NCBI GenBank assembly: GCA_964433755.1
Contig: CAYSSR010000003.1
Coordinates: forward strand, 601,557-665,556
Reading direction: 5' to 3'
Origin: JAUVXJ01 sp964433755
GTDB taxonomy: Bacteria; Chloroflexota; Anaerolineae; UBA7937; B3-Chlor
Length of the DNA: 64,000 nucleotides
Positions 37,191-44,920 of the stretch are shown here, piece by piece. Every line of letters begins with the position of its first letter. Position 1 is the stretch's first letter. Position numbers and translations under genes: made by a program. A model generated the notes under the pieces. It was given only the letters and a program-made list of their open reading frames with translations. It searched no databases and was not told where the DNA came from.

Positions 37191-38918
37191 TTGCCTACAA
37201 GACTGCGCCTCATACGTGACCGCAGGTTGGTCGTTCTCCTGCTCTCAGCGGGATTCGTCTTCTCAGTGCTTACGTTCTATCTGGCTCCCCTCTTTTCCAC
37301 GCCCTCGGCGGCGTCCGCCACTGCACCAAGTCTCGTCGGATGGCTGATTGATGCCCAGGGGCAACCCGTGGGCAACGCCGACATCGAGGTCTACGACTCT
37401 GGGTCCGAGGAGCCTGTGGCGACCGCTGAGAGCCAAAGCGATGGCTCTTTCATCCTCGAGCTTCCTGACCGCTCCTTCGAGACGCTGTCGGTGGAGATCT
37501 CCCATCCCCACTTTCACGGGCAAACGTGGGTAGCCGGCGCGGAGGAGCTCGGCCAGATCCGGGAGGGCGCCGCCGTACGTTTGCCTGATATCACCATGCA
37601 GAGGAGGATCACTCTGGGCTTCTGGATCGCCACATTCACCTTCGTGGGGATGCTTGTGCTCATAGCTCTGGAGAAGCTGCACAACACCATGGCTGCGCTG
37701 CTGGGTGCGGCTATCGTCCTCGGGGTCAGCTTCGTGGGACGGCCCCTCAACCCCGATTTCTTCATCCTCGACTTCGAGCGGGCACTTCAATACGTGGACT
37801 TCGATGTCATCTTCCTGGTGATGGGAATGATGATCGTGGTCGGCATCCTGGAAACCACGGGCGTCTTCCAGTGGACCGCGTACCAGGCCTACCGCCTATC
37901 CAGGGGCCGAGCCTGGGTACTGGTGATCATCCTGATGCTCCTCACCTCGGTGGCCTCGGCGATGTTGGACAACGTGACCACCATGTTGTTGATGGCTCCC
38001 ATCACCCTGGAGATAGCCTTGGCCCTGGGCATCAATCCGCTCTCTCTGATCATCCCGGAAGTGCTAGCCTCGAACATCGGTGGGATCAGCACGCTGATCG
38101 GGACACCCACCAACATCCTCATTGGTTCCTACGCAGACATCGGCTTTGGAGACTTCGTGGTCAATCTTACTCCAGGGGTGATTCTGGCTCAGGTCGCACT
38201 GACGGTCTACGTGCTGGTCTTGTATCGCCGTCAATATCGGGAAGCAAGCGGCGGGTTGTCTCCTGCGATGTTGGAGAGGTTGAGGGAGAACGGTCGCATC
38301 ACCCAGCCCAAGACCCTGGCCAAGGCGGGCGCGATCTTCGTGCTCACACTGCTGTTGTTCGTGGTTGGGGAGCAGATCCACCTGGTGCCTGCCGTGACAG
38401 CAATCCTGGGCGCGGTGTTCATGCTGTTGGTGGTCGACATCGACGTCCAGGAGATGCTCAGAGTGGTGGATTGGACCACACTGATGTTCTTCATCGCCCT
38501 CTTCATGGTCATCGGGGCCATTCAAGAAGTCGGTCTAGTCAGCATGATCGCAGCCGCCATCAAACAGTTGGTGGGAGAGAACCTCAGTCTCTCACTGTTG
38601 GCCATCATCTGGGCAGGGGCACTGCTATCCGGAGTCATAGACAATATCCCGTTCACGGCCGCCATGCTGCCAGTGGTAGGCTATCTGACGCAGACCATCC
38701 CGAACGCGTCCAGCAAAGTGCTCTACTATGGCCTTTCTGTAGGATCGGCCATGGGTGGCAACTCCACCCTCATCGGCTCTTCGCCCAATATGGTTGCAGC
38801 AGGCATCACGGAGCGAGCAGGGTATCGCATTAGCTACGTCGACTTTCTCAAGGTGGGCTTGCCAGCAACGCTGATCACCGTAGTCATGGCCACGATATGG
38901 CTGCTGATCCGGTTCTAG
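37191..38918 (+). CDS. SLC13/ArsB-like (ion transporter superfamily) permease with N-terminal carboxypeptidase-regulatory-like domain
   Basis: 575 residues. The first hydrophobic segment (VVLLLSAGFVFSVLTFYLA) is followed by an ~85-residue beta-rich domain (VGWLIDAQGQPVGNADIEV ... SQSDGSFILELPDRSFETL) matching the CarboxypepD_reg/prealbumin-like fold. The rest is an ArsB/NhaD/SLC13-type permease of about eleven helices with two inverted conserved motifs, SVASAMLDNVTTMLLMAPIT and SGVIDNIPFTAAMLPVVGY, and GTPTNILIGSYA / GSSPNMVAAGI. TTG at 37191 follows GGAGG by seven bases. An earlier ATG at 37164 overlaps a TATAAT (37160-37165) and an extended TGCTAGAAT (37150-37158), so I reject it. The anion or cation transported is unknown. 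Confidence 0.82.
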   Translation: MPTRLRLIRDRRLVVLLLSAGFVFSVLTFYLAPLFSTPSAASATAPSLVGWLIDAQGQPVGNADIEVYDSGSEEPVATAESQSDGSFILELPDRSFETLSVEISHPHFHGQTWVAGAEELGQIREGAAVRLPDITMQRRITLGFWIATFTFVGMLVLIALEKLHNTMAALLGAAIVLGVSFVGRPLNPDFFILDFERALQYVDFDVIFLVMGMMIVVGILETTGVFQWTAYQAYRLSRGRAWVLVIILMLLTSVASAMLDNVTTMLLMAPITLEIALALGINPLSLIIPEVLASNIGGISTLIGTPTNILIGSYADIGFGDFVVNLTPGVILAQVALTVYVLVLYRRQYREASGGLSPAMLERLRENGRITQPKTLAKAGAIFVLTLLLFVVGEQIHLVPAVTAILGAVFMLLVVDIDVQEMLRVVDWTTLMFFIALFMVIGAIQEVGLVSMIAAAIKQLVGENLSLSLLAIIWAGALLSGVIDNIPFTAAMLPVVGYLTQTIPNASSKVLYYGLSVGSAMGGNSTLIGSSPNMVAAGITERAGYRISYVDFLKVGLPATLITVVMATIWLLIRF

Positions 38919-38933
38919 ATGGCGGAGGAGAAC

Positions 38934-39368
38934 ATGGGTAGGATTCTGTGCCCCACTCGCGGGGGAGAGGGAAGCTATCGCACGCAAGATGCCGCTATCG
39001 CCATGGCCAGGGAGAGCGGTGACGAACTGGTGTTCCTGTACGTCGTAGACCTGGACTTTCTCAACAGGACCGAGCGGGCGGTGCGCCCCGACGTGGTGGC
39101 GCAGGAGATGACACGCCTGGGCGAGTTCCTGCTGAGTATGGCCCAGGAGCGGGCGCAGAACCAGGGCATCGAGGCGAGGTACATACTTCGCCAGGGGAAT
39201 GTGCAAGCAGAGATCAAGGCAGCGGCCATCGAGGAGGAGGCCACCATGGTGGTGCTGGGCCAAGCTGCCGAGGACGATCCCGCATGCACCTTTGCGCCCG
39301 AGGGTCTGCTCAAGTTCGCCCAGGAGATCCAGACTGAGACGGGGATAGAGGCTCGGGTGGTCTGCTAG
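38934..39368 (+). CDS. UspA-like universal stress protein
   Basis: 144 residues beginning MGRILCPTRGGEGSYRTQDA. It has a USP-type alternating beta-alpha pattern ending in VVLGQAAEDDP. The ATP-binding G-2x-G-9x-G(S/T) motif is not present, so it probably does not bind ATP like UspA FV-type proteins. ATG at 38934 is chosen for its GGAGGAG site; the ATG at 38919 directly after the permease stop has none. Tight coupling to the permease (15 bases) suggests that it regulates or senses the state of that transporter, as USP domains do in several transport systems. This role is inferred. Confidence 0.78.
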   Translation: MGRILCPTRGGEGSYRTQDAAIAMARESGDELVFLYVVDLDFLNRTERAVRPDVVAQEMTRLGEFLLSMAQERAQNQGIEARYILRQGNVQAEIKAAAIEEEATMVVLGQAAEDDPACTFAPEGLLKFAQEIQTETGIEARVVC

Positions 39369-39391
39369 TCATCCTATTCACGCGCGCTCCG

Positions 39392-39430
39392 GCCACCTCC
39401 GTTGCTGGCAGACAGCGCGGTGGCTTCCTC
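39392..39430 (+). terminator. terminator-like hairpin after the permease-USP pair
   Basis: GCCACC (39392-39397) pairs with GGTGGC (39419-39424), with an inner GCTG/CAGC stem, followed by TTCCTCT. Confidence 0.5.
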
Positions 39431-39575
39431 TGTAGTCGGGCATCTGACAGGCGGCACTCCCCATGAGACAGGAGACCCGCGCCCCGTGTGGAAGCTCTCA
39501 CTGACGGCCCCCCATCTGAGCTTTCCGCGCATCACCTCGCTCGTGCACCCGGCAGCAGCTAGGAGGGTGTGAACG

Positions 39576-39698
39576 ATGCACATGATCATGCTCGTGTTGG
39601 ACGATCCCAACCGATTGGACGAGGTACTCGAAGCCTGGGGCTCCGCTGGCGTGAGCGGCGCCATGATACTCCTGTATAGCCGTGGAGTCATGGGGTGA
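39576..39698 (+). CDS. 40-residue small protein, possibly a truncated PII-like/DUF family member
   Basis: An ATG at 39576 follows AGGAGGG with an eight-base spacer and encodes MHMIMLVLDDPNRLDEVLEA followed by WGSAGVSGAMILLYSRGVMG and a stop at 39696. The beginning looks like a beta-alpha-beta ferredoxin-like half: a hydrophobic strand, an acidic helix and a GVSGAMIL strand. That is reminiscent of small PII-like proteins of about 100 residues. It ends abruptly, and four bases later a strong promoter begins. The good ribosome binding site argues that it is or was translated. It could be a relic with a lost C-terminus or a real micro-protein. Confidence 0.45.
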   Translation: MHMIMLVLDDPNRLDEVLEAWGSAGVSGAMILLYSRGVMG

Positions 39699-39701
39699 TC
39701 G

Positions 39702-39729
39702 TTGACAATCCCAGATAGTAGGCTAGAAT
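39702..39729 (+). promoter_or_regulatory. promoter of the DUF2179 gene
   Basis: TTGACA (39702-39707), 16-base spacer, TAGAAT (39724-39729). It lies directly after the stop of the 40-residue open frame. Confidence 0.7.
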
Positions 39730-39860
39730 GGGGGTGCTTCAGTGATGGTGCGCCGGACTTCGTTTGGCGCGCCACACGAATGCGGCGTCGCTTCTCATGC
39801 CGTGCGGCGAGGTGAGCCCTACGGCTGGAGGCGTTGCGCCACAACCCTGGAGGTTTCAGC

Positions 39861-40382
39861 ATGAGTATAGACATCCTGCTGGGTGCGCTGCTCATCTTCT
39901 GTATGCGCCTGATAGACGTGTCCATGGGCACAGTGAGGATCCTCATGGCCGTACGCGGACGCAGGCTCTTGGCAGGTTTCATAGGCTTCTTCGAAGTCAC
40001 CATCTTCCTGGTGGCCATCAGCCAGGTGGTTAGCAACATCGGCAACTGGTGGAACGTATTGGGCTATGCAGGCGGTTTCGCCGTGGGCACGGTCGTGGGC
40101 ATGACCATCGAGAGGAAGCTGGCTATCGGTCTCGCTGAGGTGAACATCATCTCCATGGGCAAGGGACCCGACGTGGCGGAGGCGTTACGCCTGGAGGGCT
40201 TCGGAGCCACGGAGTTCCTGGGAGCAGGTCAGGATAGCATCGTGGACATGATTCGCACAGTGGTCAGAAGAAGAGAGGTGCCGTCGGTGACGGCCGTGAC
40301 CAGCGCCATCGACGAGAGTGCCTTCATCACCGTGCACGAGATGGAGCGTGCCTACCGTGGCCGATGGCGCATGCGCAAGTAG
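39861..40382 (+). CDS. DUF5698/DUF2179 (UPF0316-type) membrane protein
   Basis: 173 residues. Three hydrophobic segments at the N-terminus (ILLGALLIFCMRLIDVSMGTV, FIGFFEVTIFLVAISQVV, VLGYAGGFAVGTVVGMTI) are followed by a small soluble DUF2179-like domain (ALRLEGFGATEFLGAGQDSI ... RREVPSVTAVTSAIDESAFI). The layout matches the UPF0316 family, of unknown function. ATG at 39861 has GGAGG seven bases upstream. The Mut7-C gene follows after 15 bases. Confidence 0.85.
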   Translation: MSIDILLGALLIFCMRLIDVSMGTVRILMAVRGRRLLAGFIGFFEVTIFLVAISQVVSNIGNWWNVLGYAGGFAVGTVVGMTIERKLAIGLAEVNIISMGKGPDVAEALRLEGFGATEFLGAGQDSIVDMIRTVVRRREVPSVTAVTSAIDESAFITVHEMERAYRGRWRMRK

Positions 40383-40397
40383 CGTAGTGTATCCGCC

Positions 40398-40862
40398 ATG
40401 AAGTTCCTCGCAGACGCCATGCTGGGCCGCCTGGCCAAGTGGCTGCGTATCTTAGGGCACGACACCGCCTACTTCCCGGAGTTCGAAGATTCGCAGTTGG
40501 TTCGCCTGGCGCGAGCGGAAGAGCGCACGCTGTTGACGCGTGATCGGGAGTTGACGAGACGGAAGGGCGTACGATCACTTCTCATCGAGAGCGACAGGCT
40601 CGAGGAACAGTTGGGCCAGTTGCTGCGCGATCTGGACCTGGATTGCACGCACCAGACACCCCGGTGCCCCCGCTGTAACGCGGCTCTGCTGCCGATGGCG
40701 AAAGAGGAAGTCAGCGCTAGTGTCCCCCGTTACGTCCTGTCTCGGCACAACGATTTCACGCTGTGTCCGGACTGCAACAAGGTGTACTGGAAGGGCACTC
40801 ACTGGCAGAGGATGAGAGAGCGGATAGACGAGATTCGAGAACGGCGCTTCAGGGCCTCCTGA
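40398..40862 (+). CDS. Mut7-C RNase-domain protein (PIN fold plus zinc ribbon)
   Basis: 154 residues. The N-terminal half, MKFLADAMLGRLAKWLRILGHD and LLTRDRELTRR, shows the acidic residues of the Mut7-C/DUF82 PIN-like nuclease fold. The C-terminal half has a zinc ribbon with CPRCNAAL and CPDCNKVYW. The family is widespread in bacteria and archaea and is predicted to degrade RNA, but its targets are unknown. The last 14 bases overlap the end of the convergent CNNM gene. Confidence 0.85.
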   Translation: MKFLADAMLGRLAKWLRILGHDTAYFPEFEDSQLVRLARAEERTLLTRDRELTRRKGVRSLLIESDRLEEQLGQLLRDLDLDCTHQTPRCPRCNAALLPMAKEEVSASVPRYVLSRHNDFTLCPDCNKVYWKGTHWQRMRERIDEIRERRFRAS

Positions 40863-42129
40863 TGAGGAGTTTCTCTATCTTGGGGCCTTTCATCTCCTCG
40901 ACGGTGAGCTCAATGTCCTGGTACGACAGCTTCTCGCCTTCTTCGGGGATATGCCGAAGTTGGTAGAGGACGAACCCAGCCACGGTGTCGTAATCGTCGG
41001 CCTCCGGTAGGGCCGTGCCGAGTTCCGTATTGACCTCGTCTATGCGCATCAAGCCGTCCACCTGGACGGTGTGTTCGTCGACCTCCACGAGAAGTCGTTC
41101 CGTCACCCATTCGTCAGTCAACCGTCCGACAATCTCCTCCACCAACTCCTCCAGGGTCACCAGTCCTGCGGTGCCACCGTACTCGTCGATCACGACGGCC
41201 ATCTGCATGTGCTGGGTGCGCATCTCGTGGAACAGGCTGCCCACCTGCTTGGTCTCCGGGACAAAGATAGTGGGCCGGACGAGCTCGCGCAGATCTCTGG
41301 GAGAGTCAGCAGACTTGCTGGCTACAGCCACGACAACGTCCTTGATGGATACAAGACCTACAACGTTGTCCAGATCGCCACTGTATACGGGAAAGCGGGA
41401 ATGGCTATGGCTGGCGAAGGTCTCCAGGAGAGCCTCGAAGGTGGCATCTATCTCAATGCCCACGATGTCGGGCCGTGGGATCATGGCTTCGCGCACCTGT
41501 CTCTGGCCAAACTCGAAGACCTTGTGCACCATGTCCCGCTCCATCTCCAGGACTGTGCCCTGCTCCTCTCCTATCGTAGCCAGCATACGGATCTCTTCCG
41601 GCGTGACGAATGGAGACTGGACGCGCCGTCCCCTGCTCGCCACACTGATCATGGCATTGGCGAGCAGAGTGAAGACGTAGATGACGGGGGTCAGCACCTT
41701 GACGATGTAAGTGATGGGCCTGGCCACCAGGAGCGACCAGCGCTCTGAGTTGCGGGCGGCGAAGGTCTTGGGGGTGATCTCCCCGAAGAGCACGATGAGG
41801 ACGGTCAGAACAAGGCTCGCCAGGAGCAGGCCTTGCTCACCGAAGAGCATCAGGGCCAGCGTGGTGCCCACAGAAGATGCGAAGATGATGAAGGCGTTCT
41901 CGGTCAGCAGGATGGTGGCGAACAGCCTGTCGTGGTGCTCCCACAAGTCCCTGGCCGCCTGAGCAGCCTTGTTGCCCTGCTCGGCCAGACTGCGAATCCG
42001 GATCTTGCTGACCGAGATGAGGGACGCTTCTGAACTGGAGAAGAATGCCACCATCAACACACTGATCAGCAGTATGGCCAGACTGACCAGCGTATTCGAG
42101 CCCCCGATGGGGAGCGTAGCCTCTCCCAC
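40849..42129 (-). CDS. CNNM/CorC (HlyC) family membrane protein with CBS domains
   Basis: 426 residues. An N-terminal DUF21/CNNM membrane domain with four helices contains the typical FFSSSEASLISVSKIRIRSLA and LFGEITPKTFAARN. A CBS pair follows (REAMIPRPDIVGIEIDATF ... SRFPVYSGDLDNVVGLVSIK and the second module MAVVIDEYGGTAGLVTLEEL). A C-terminal CorC_HlyC domain ends the protein (GTALPEADDYDTVAGFVLYQ). Homologues mediate Mg2+ export or homeostasis. I set the start at GTG 42129, eight bases after TTTGGAGG; an upstream TTG at 42144 overlaps that site. The promoter at 42151-42159 leaves a very short leader. Confidence 0.9.
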   Translation of the reverse strand: MGEATLPIGGSNTLVSLAILLISVLMVAFFSSSEASLISVSKIRIRSLAEQGNKAAQAARDLWEHHDRLFATILLTENAFIIFASSVGTTLALMLFGEQGLLLASLVLTVLIVLFGEITPKTFAARNSERWSLLVARPITYIVKVLTPVIYVFTLLANAMISVASRGRRVQSPFVTPEEIRMLATIGEEQGTVLEMERDMVHKVFEFGQRQVREAMIPRPDIVGIEIDATFEALLETFASHSHSRFPVYSGDLDNVVGLVSIKDVVVAVASKSADSPRDLRELVRPTIFVPETKQVGSLFHEMRTQHMQMAVVIDEYGGTAGLVTLEELVEEIVGRLTDEWVTERLLVEVDEHTVQVDGLMRIDEVNTELGTALPEADDYDTVAGFVLYQLRHIPEEGEKLSYQDIELTVEEMKGPKIEKLLIRRP

Positions 42130-42150
42130 GAGAAAGACCTCCAAACAATC

Positions 42151-42159
42151 ATTATACCA
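42151..42159 (-). promoter_or_regulatory. extended -10 promoter of the CNNM gene
   Basis: TGGTATAAT on the minus strand is a perfect extended -10 element. The -35 is weak. Transcription would begin only about 15 bases before the start codon. Confidence 0.6.
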
Positions 42160-42252
42160 TTGGCTTCATTGTCTCGCTACAGGGAATGGATAGTGCCCAA
42201 GACCAATCGCGCGACCGGCGTTGGCTCGTGACACGACTCAGCCCGCCGGTCC

Positions 42253-42282
42253 TTGTGTCGGTTTTCTCTCCTATGATATACT
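42253..42282 (+). promoter_or_regulatory. candidate promoter of the mevalonate kinase operon
   Basis: TTGTGT (42253-42258), 18-base spacer, TATACT (42277-42282). It lies in the 182-base gap between divergent genes. Confidence 0.5.
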
Positions 42283-42311
42283 AGATTCGATACCACGAGA
42301 GGTGCTCGGCT

Positions 42312-43295
42312 GTGACAGAGGCGTACGCGCCGGGGAAAGTCATACTCGTCGGAGAGCACGCTGTGGTGTACGGCCGACCTGCCGTGGCCATACCGGTGTT
42401 TCAGGTCCGCGCACGAGCGTCAGTCGAGACCGGCGACGCGGGACAAGGGATAGTCATCGTGGCGGCGGATCTGGGACGCACGTTCGCCGCAGGGCGCGGC
42501 GCGGCCGACCCGGAGGTGCTCCCCCTGGAAGCCGCGGTCCTTGGCGTTCTTCACCACCTCCACCTCCCTCTGGAACACGATCTCACCATCACCGTGAGCT
42601 CCACGATCCCTATCGCCCGAGGCCTGGGAAGCGGCGCTGCTGTGGCCACGGCGATGGTGAAAGCCTTGGCTCTGCACTTCTCTGCCACACTCAGCGCGGA
42701 AGAGGTCTCCCAACTGGTGTACGAAGTGGAGAGGTTGCACCACGGAACGCCCAGCGGCATCGACAATACTGTCATCGCCTACGAACGCCCGGTGTACTTC
42801 GTGCGCGGAGAGGGCCTGCAGACATTTCCAGTGGGTAGACCCCTCCAACTCGTCATCGCCGACACGGGGGTCGTTAGCTCCACCAAAGCGGTGGTGGAGT
42901 GGGTGCGCACGGCGTGGCAACGCTCGAAGGACGAGTACGAGGCCCTCTTCGATGACGTGGGCAGCATCACGAGGGCAGCTCGCCGGGCGATGGAAATGGG
43001 CGATGAGGAGAGCCTAGGTCGCAGAATGGACGAGAACCACCGGCTGCTGCAAGACATGGGCGTCTCGTCTCCGCAACTGGACTCGTTAGTAGAGGTGGCC
43101 AAAGGCAGCGGGGCACTGGGAGCCAAGCTCTCTGGAGCCGGCCGGGGGGGAAACATGATCGCCCTCGTCACGCCGGAGAGGCGAGACGATGTGGAGAGAG
43201 CGTTGGTCTCCGAGGGCGCCCAGAGTGTCATTCAGACTGAGATTCCGGCCAGCCAGAATACGCCGTCCCGAGTGGCATCGTCCATAGCACCTTGA
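42312..43295 (+). CDS. mvk: mevalonate kinase
   Basis: 327 residues of the GHMP kinase family. The N-terminal APGKVILVGEHAVVYGRPAV is diagnostic for mevalonate kinase, the GHMP ATP-binding motif is PIARGLGSGAAVATA, and motif 3 is AKLSGAGRGGNMIALV. It phosphorylates mevalonate to 5-phosphomevalonate in isoprenoid precursor synthesis. The isopentenyl phosphate kinase gene follows two genes later; the pair points to the alternative mevalonate route via isopentenyl phosphate described in Roseiflexus and archaea. The start is GTG. Confidence 0.93.
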   Translation: MTEAYAPGKVILVGEHAVVYGRPAVAIPVFQVRARASVETGDAGQGIVIVAADLGRTFAAGRGAADPEVLPLEAAVLGVLHHLHLPLEHDLTITVSSTIPIARGLGSGAAVATAMVKALALHFSATLSAEEVSQLVYEVERLHHGTPSGIDNTVIAYERPVYFVRGEGLQTFPVGRPLQLVIADTGVVSSTKAVVEWVRTAWQRSKDEYEALFDDVGSITRAARRAMEMGDEESLGRRMDENHRLLQDMGVSSPQLDSLVEVAKGSGALGAKLSGAGRGGNMIALVTPERRDDVERALVSEGAQSVIQTEIPASQNTPSRVASSIAP

Positions 43296-43344
43296 AGAGC
43301 CCAGCACCGCATAGTCCGACCTGGGACCCAACGCGGGAGGGGTG

Positions 43345-44022
43345 ATGTCAATCACGAAGATCAACGTCTTTGAGCAGGCCAAGAGCCTCGCGCAACCCTT
43401 CCTGGTTGTGGATCTGGCCGAGGTCGATGACTTCGCGGCCCGGTTGTTCGTTAGCCAGGGCATGGTGCACGCGCACAAGCACGTAGATCAGGAGCAACTC
43501 TTCTACACTCTCGATGGGGAGCTGACGCTGGAGAGCGAATGGGGCAACACCACGCTACGGAGCGGAGAGATGGCAGTGATACCGAAGGCGGTTGTCCACA
43601 GTTGTGGCTCCGTCGCGCGAGCCACGGCTCTAGTCTTCGAGAGAAGGTACTTCTCCAACAGGCAGAACGGACAACGCAGGCTATTCGTCCTCGAGGGAGA
43701 GGGAGAGCTCTCGCCGGTCAGCATCGGAGCCGAGGCCCTGGAGCTCGAAGGGCCATCAGTGCCCCGCCGGCTGGTCAGCGTCGATGAGCTAGCGCTGTCC
43801 CTGGTCAAGTACCAGGGCGAGGCCCCAGAGCGCTGCTGTCACCACGGCGGCGAACTCCTGCTCGTCCACCAGGACAGTGTGACCCTGGAAACCGAACTGG
43901 AAACCATTTCCTTGACCAGGGGTGACATCACCGTGGTCCCCAAGGGGGCCACGTACCGAGTCCAAGCCCCTAGCAGCGCACTGGTAGTCCTGGCAGCCAA
44001 GAGTGCGCCAGAGCAGACCTAG
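43345..44022 (+). CDS. tandem cupin-domain protein
   Basis: 225 residues with two cupin folds. The first has the metal-binding pattern HAHKHVDQEQLFYTLDGELT and the later PKAVVHSCGS. The second (about 135-220) has CCHHGGELLLVHQDSVTLE and ends VVPKGATYRVQAP, but its histidines are fewer. It could bind a metal or small molecule; no enzyme activity can be assigned. It sits between mevalonate kinase and isopentenyl phosphate kinase, in the same direction with short gaps, so it may be part of the isoprenoid operon. ATG at 43345 follows GGGAGG by four bases. Confidence 0.78.
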   Translation: MSITKINVFEQAKSLAQPFLVVDLAEVDDFAARLFVSQGMVHAHKHVDQEQLFYTLDGELTLESEWGNTTLRSGEMAVIPKAVVHSCGSVARATALVFERRYFSNRQNGQRRLFVLEGEGELSPVSIGAEALELEGPSVPRRLVSVDELALSLVKYQGEAPERCCHHGGELLLVHQDSVTLETELETISLTRGDITVVPKGATYRVQAPSSALVVLAAKSAPEQT

Positions 44023-44046
44023 CAGCGGGTAGAAGGCGGAAGAGCT

Positions 44047-44859
44047 TTGCGGGAGTTGGTGTTCCTCAAACTGGGCGGATCCCTGATCACTGAGAAGGGA
44101 TCACCGCAGACCGCGAGGATAGAGGTCATCCACCGGCTTGCTCGGGAGATGCGGGAAGCCCTCGATGAGGTCCCAGGACTCAGGCTGGTCGTAGGGCACG
44201 GAAGCGGATCGTACGGCCACCCCACCGCCAGCAAGTATGGCATCCAGGAGGGATTGGGAGACGGTGACGATTGGCGGGGATACGCAGAGACCGCGGTCGT
44301 GGCCTCTCGGTTGAACCGTGTGGTCCTCGACGCCCTTTCCGACGAGGGAATACCGGTCCTGCCTTTACAGCCGTCTGCCTCGGCTCTATGCCGTGAGGGG
44401 AAGCTGGTGCAGCTCGACACTGCCCCCGTCGAGGAGTCTCTCACACGGGGCCTGGTGCCAGTGGTATACGGCGACGTTTCCTTCGATGAGGTACGGGGCA
44501 GCGCGATCATCTCTACGGAGCAGATCTTCGCCTATCTTGGCTCTCGTCTGGAGCCGACCCGCGTGATCCTGGCTGGTCTCGTGGAAGGAGTGTTCACGGC
44601 AGACCCGCTGCGGAACACCGGCACCCGTCTGGTCAAGACCATCTCGGTCTCGAGACTGGACGAGGTAGAGAGGCTGCTGGCCGGCTCCCCAGACACCGAC
44701 GTAACAGGCGGAATGTCGTCCAAGGTGCAAATCATGTCCCGGCTGATCGAGGCGCACCCGGCTCTCACGGTGCGCATCATCTCCGGGGAGCGGGAGGGCC
44801 TGGTCAAGAAGGCACTGGTGGAGGGCGAGATCGAGGAAGGGACGTTGTTGCGCGGGTGA
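44047..44859 (+). CDS. ipk: isopentenyl phosphate kinase
   Basis: 270 residues of the amino-acid-kinase fold. LVFLKLGGSLITEKGSPQTA at the N-terminus and GHGSGSYGHPTASKYG, with the catalytic histidine that replaces the usual residue in other members, are diagnostic for isopentenyl phosphate kinase. TGGMSSKVQIMSRL near the end is the family's nucleotide-binding stretch. It phosphorylates isopentenyl phosphate to the diphosphate. With mevalonate kinase it implies a phosphomevalonate decarboxylase elsewhere. The start is TTG at 44047 with AAGGCGGAAGAG upstream. The next gene begins about 60 bases later. Confidence 0.92.
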   Translation: MRELVFLKLGGSLITEKGSPQTARIEVIHRLAREMREALDEVPGLRLVVGHGSGSYGHPTASKYGIQEGLGDGDDWRGYAETAVVASRLNRVVLDALSDEGIPVLPLQPSASALCREGKLVQLDTAPVEESLTRGLVPVVYGDVSFDEVRGSAIISTEQIFAYLGSRLEPTRVILAGLVEGVFTADPLRNTGTRLVKTISVSRLDEVERLLAGSPDTDVTGGMSSKVQIMSRLIEAHPALTVRIISGEREGLVKKALVEGEIEEGTLLRG

Positions 44860-44920
44860 GAAGGCTCAGGTGTACGACCGTCGATCGCGTCTCGGACCTG
44901 GCCGGGGTAAGGCGACCTCC

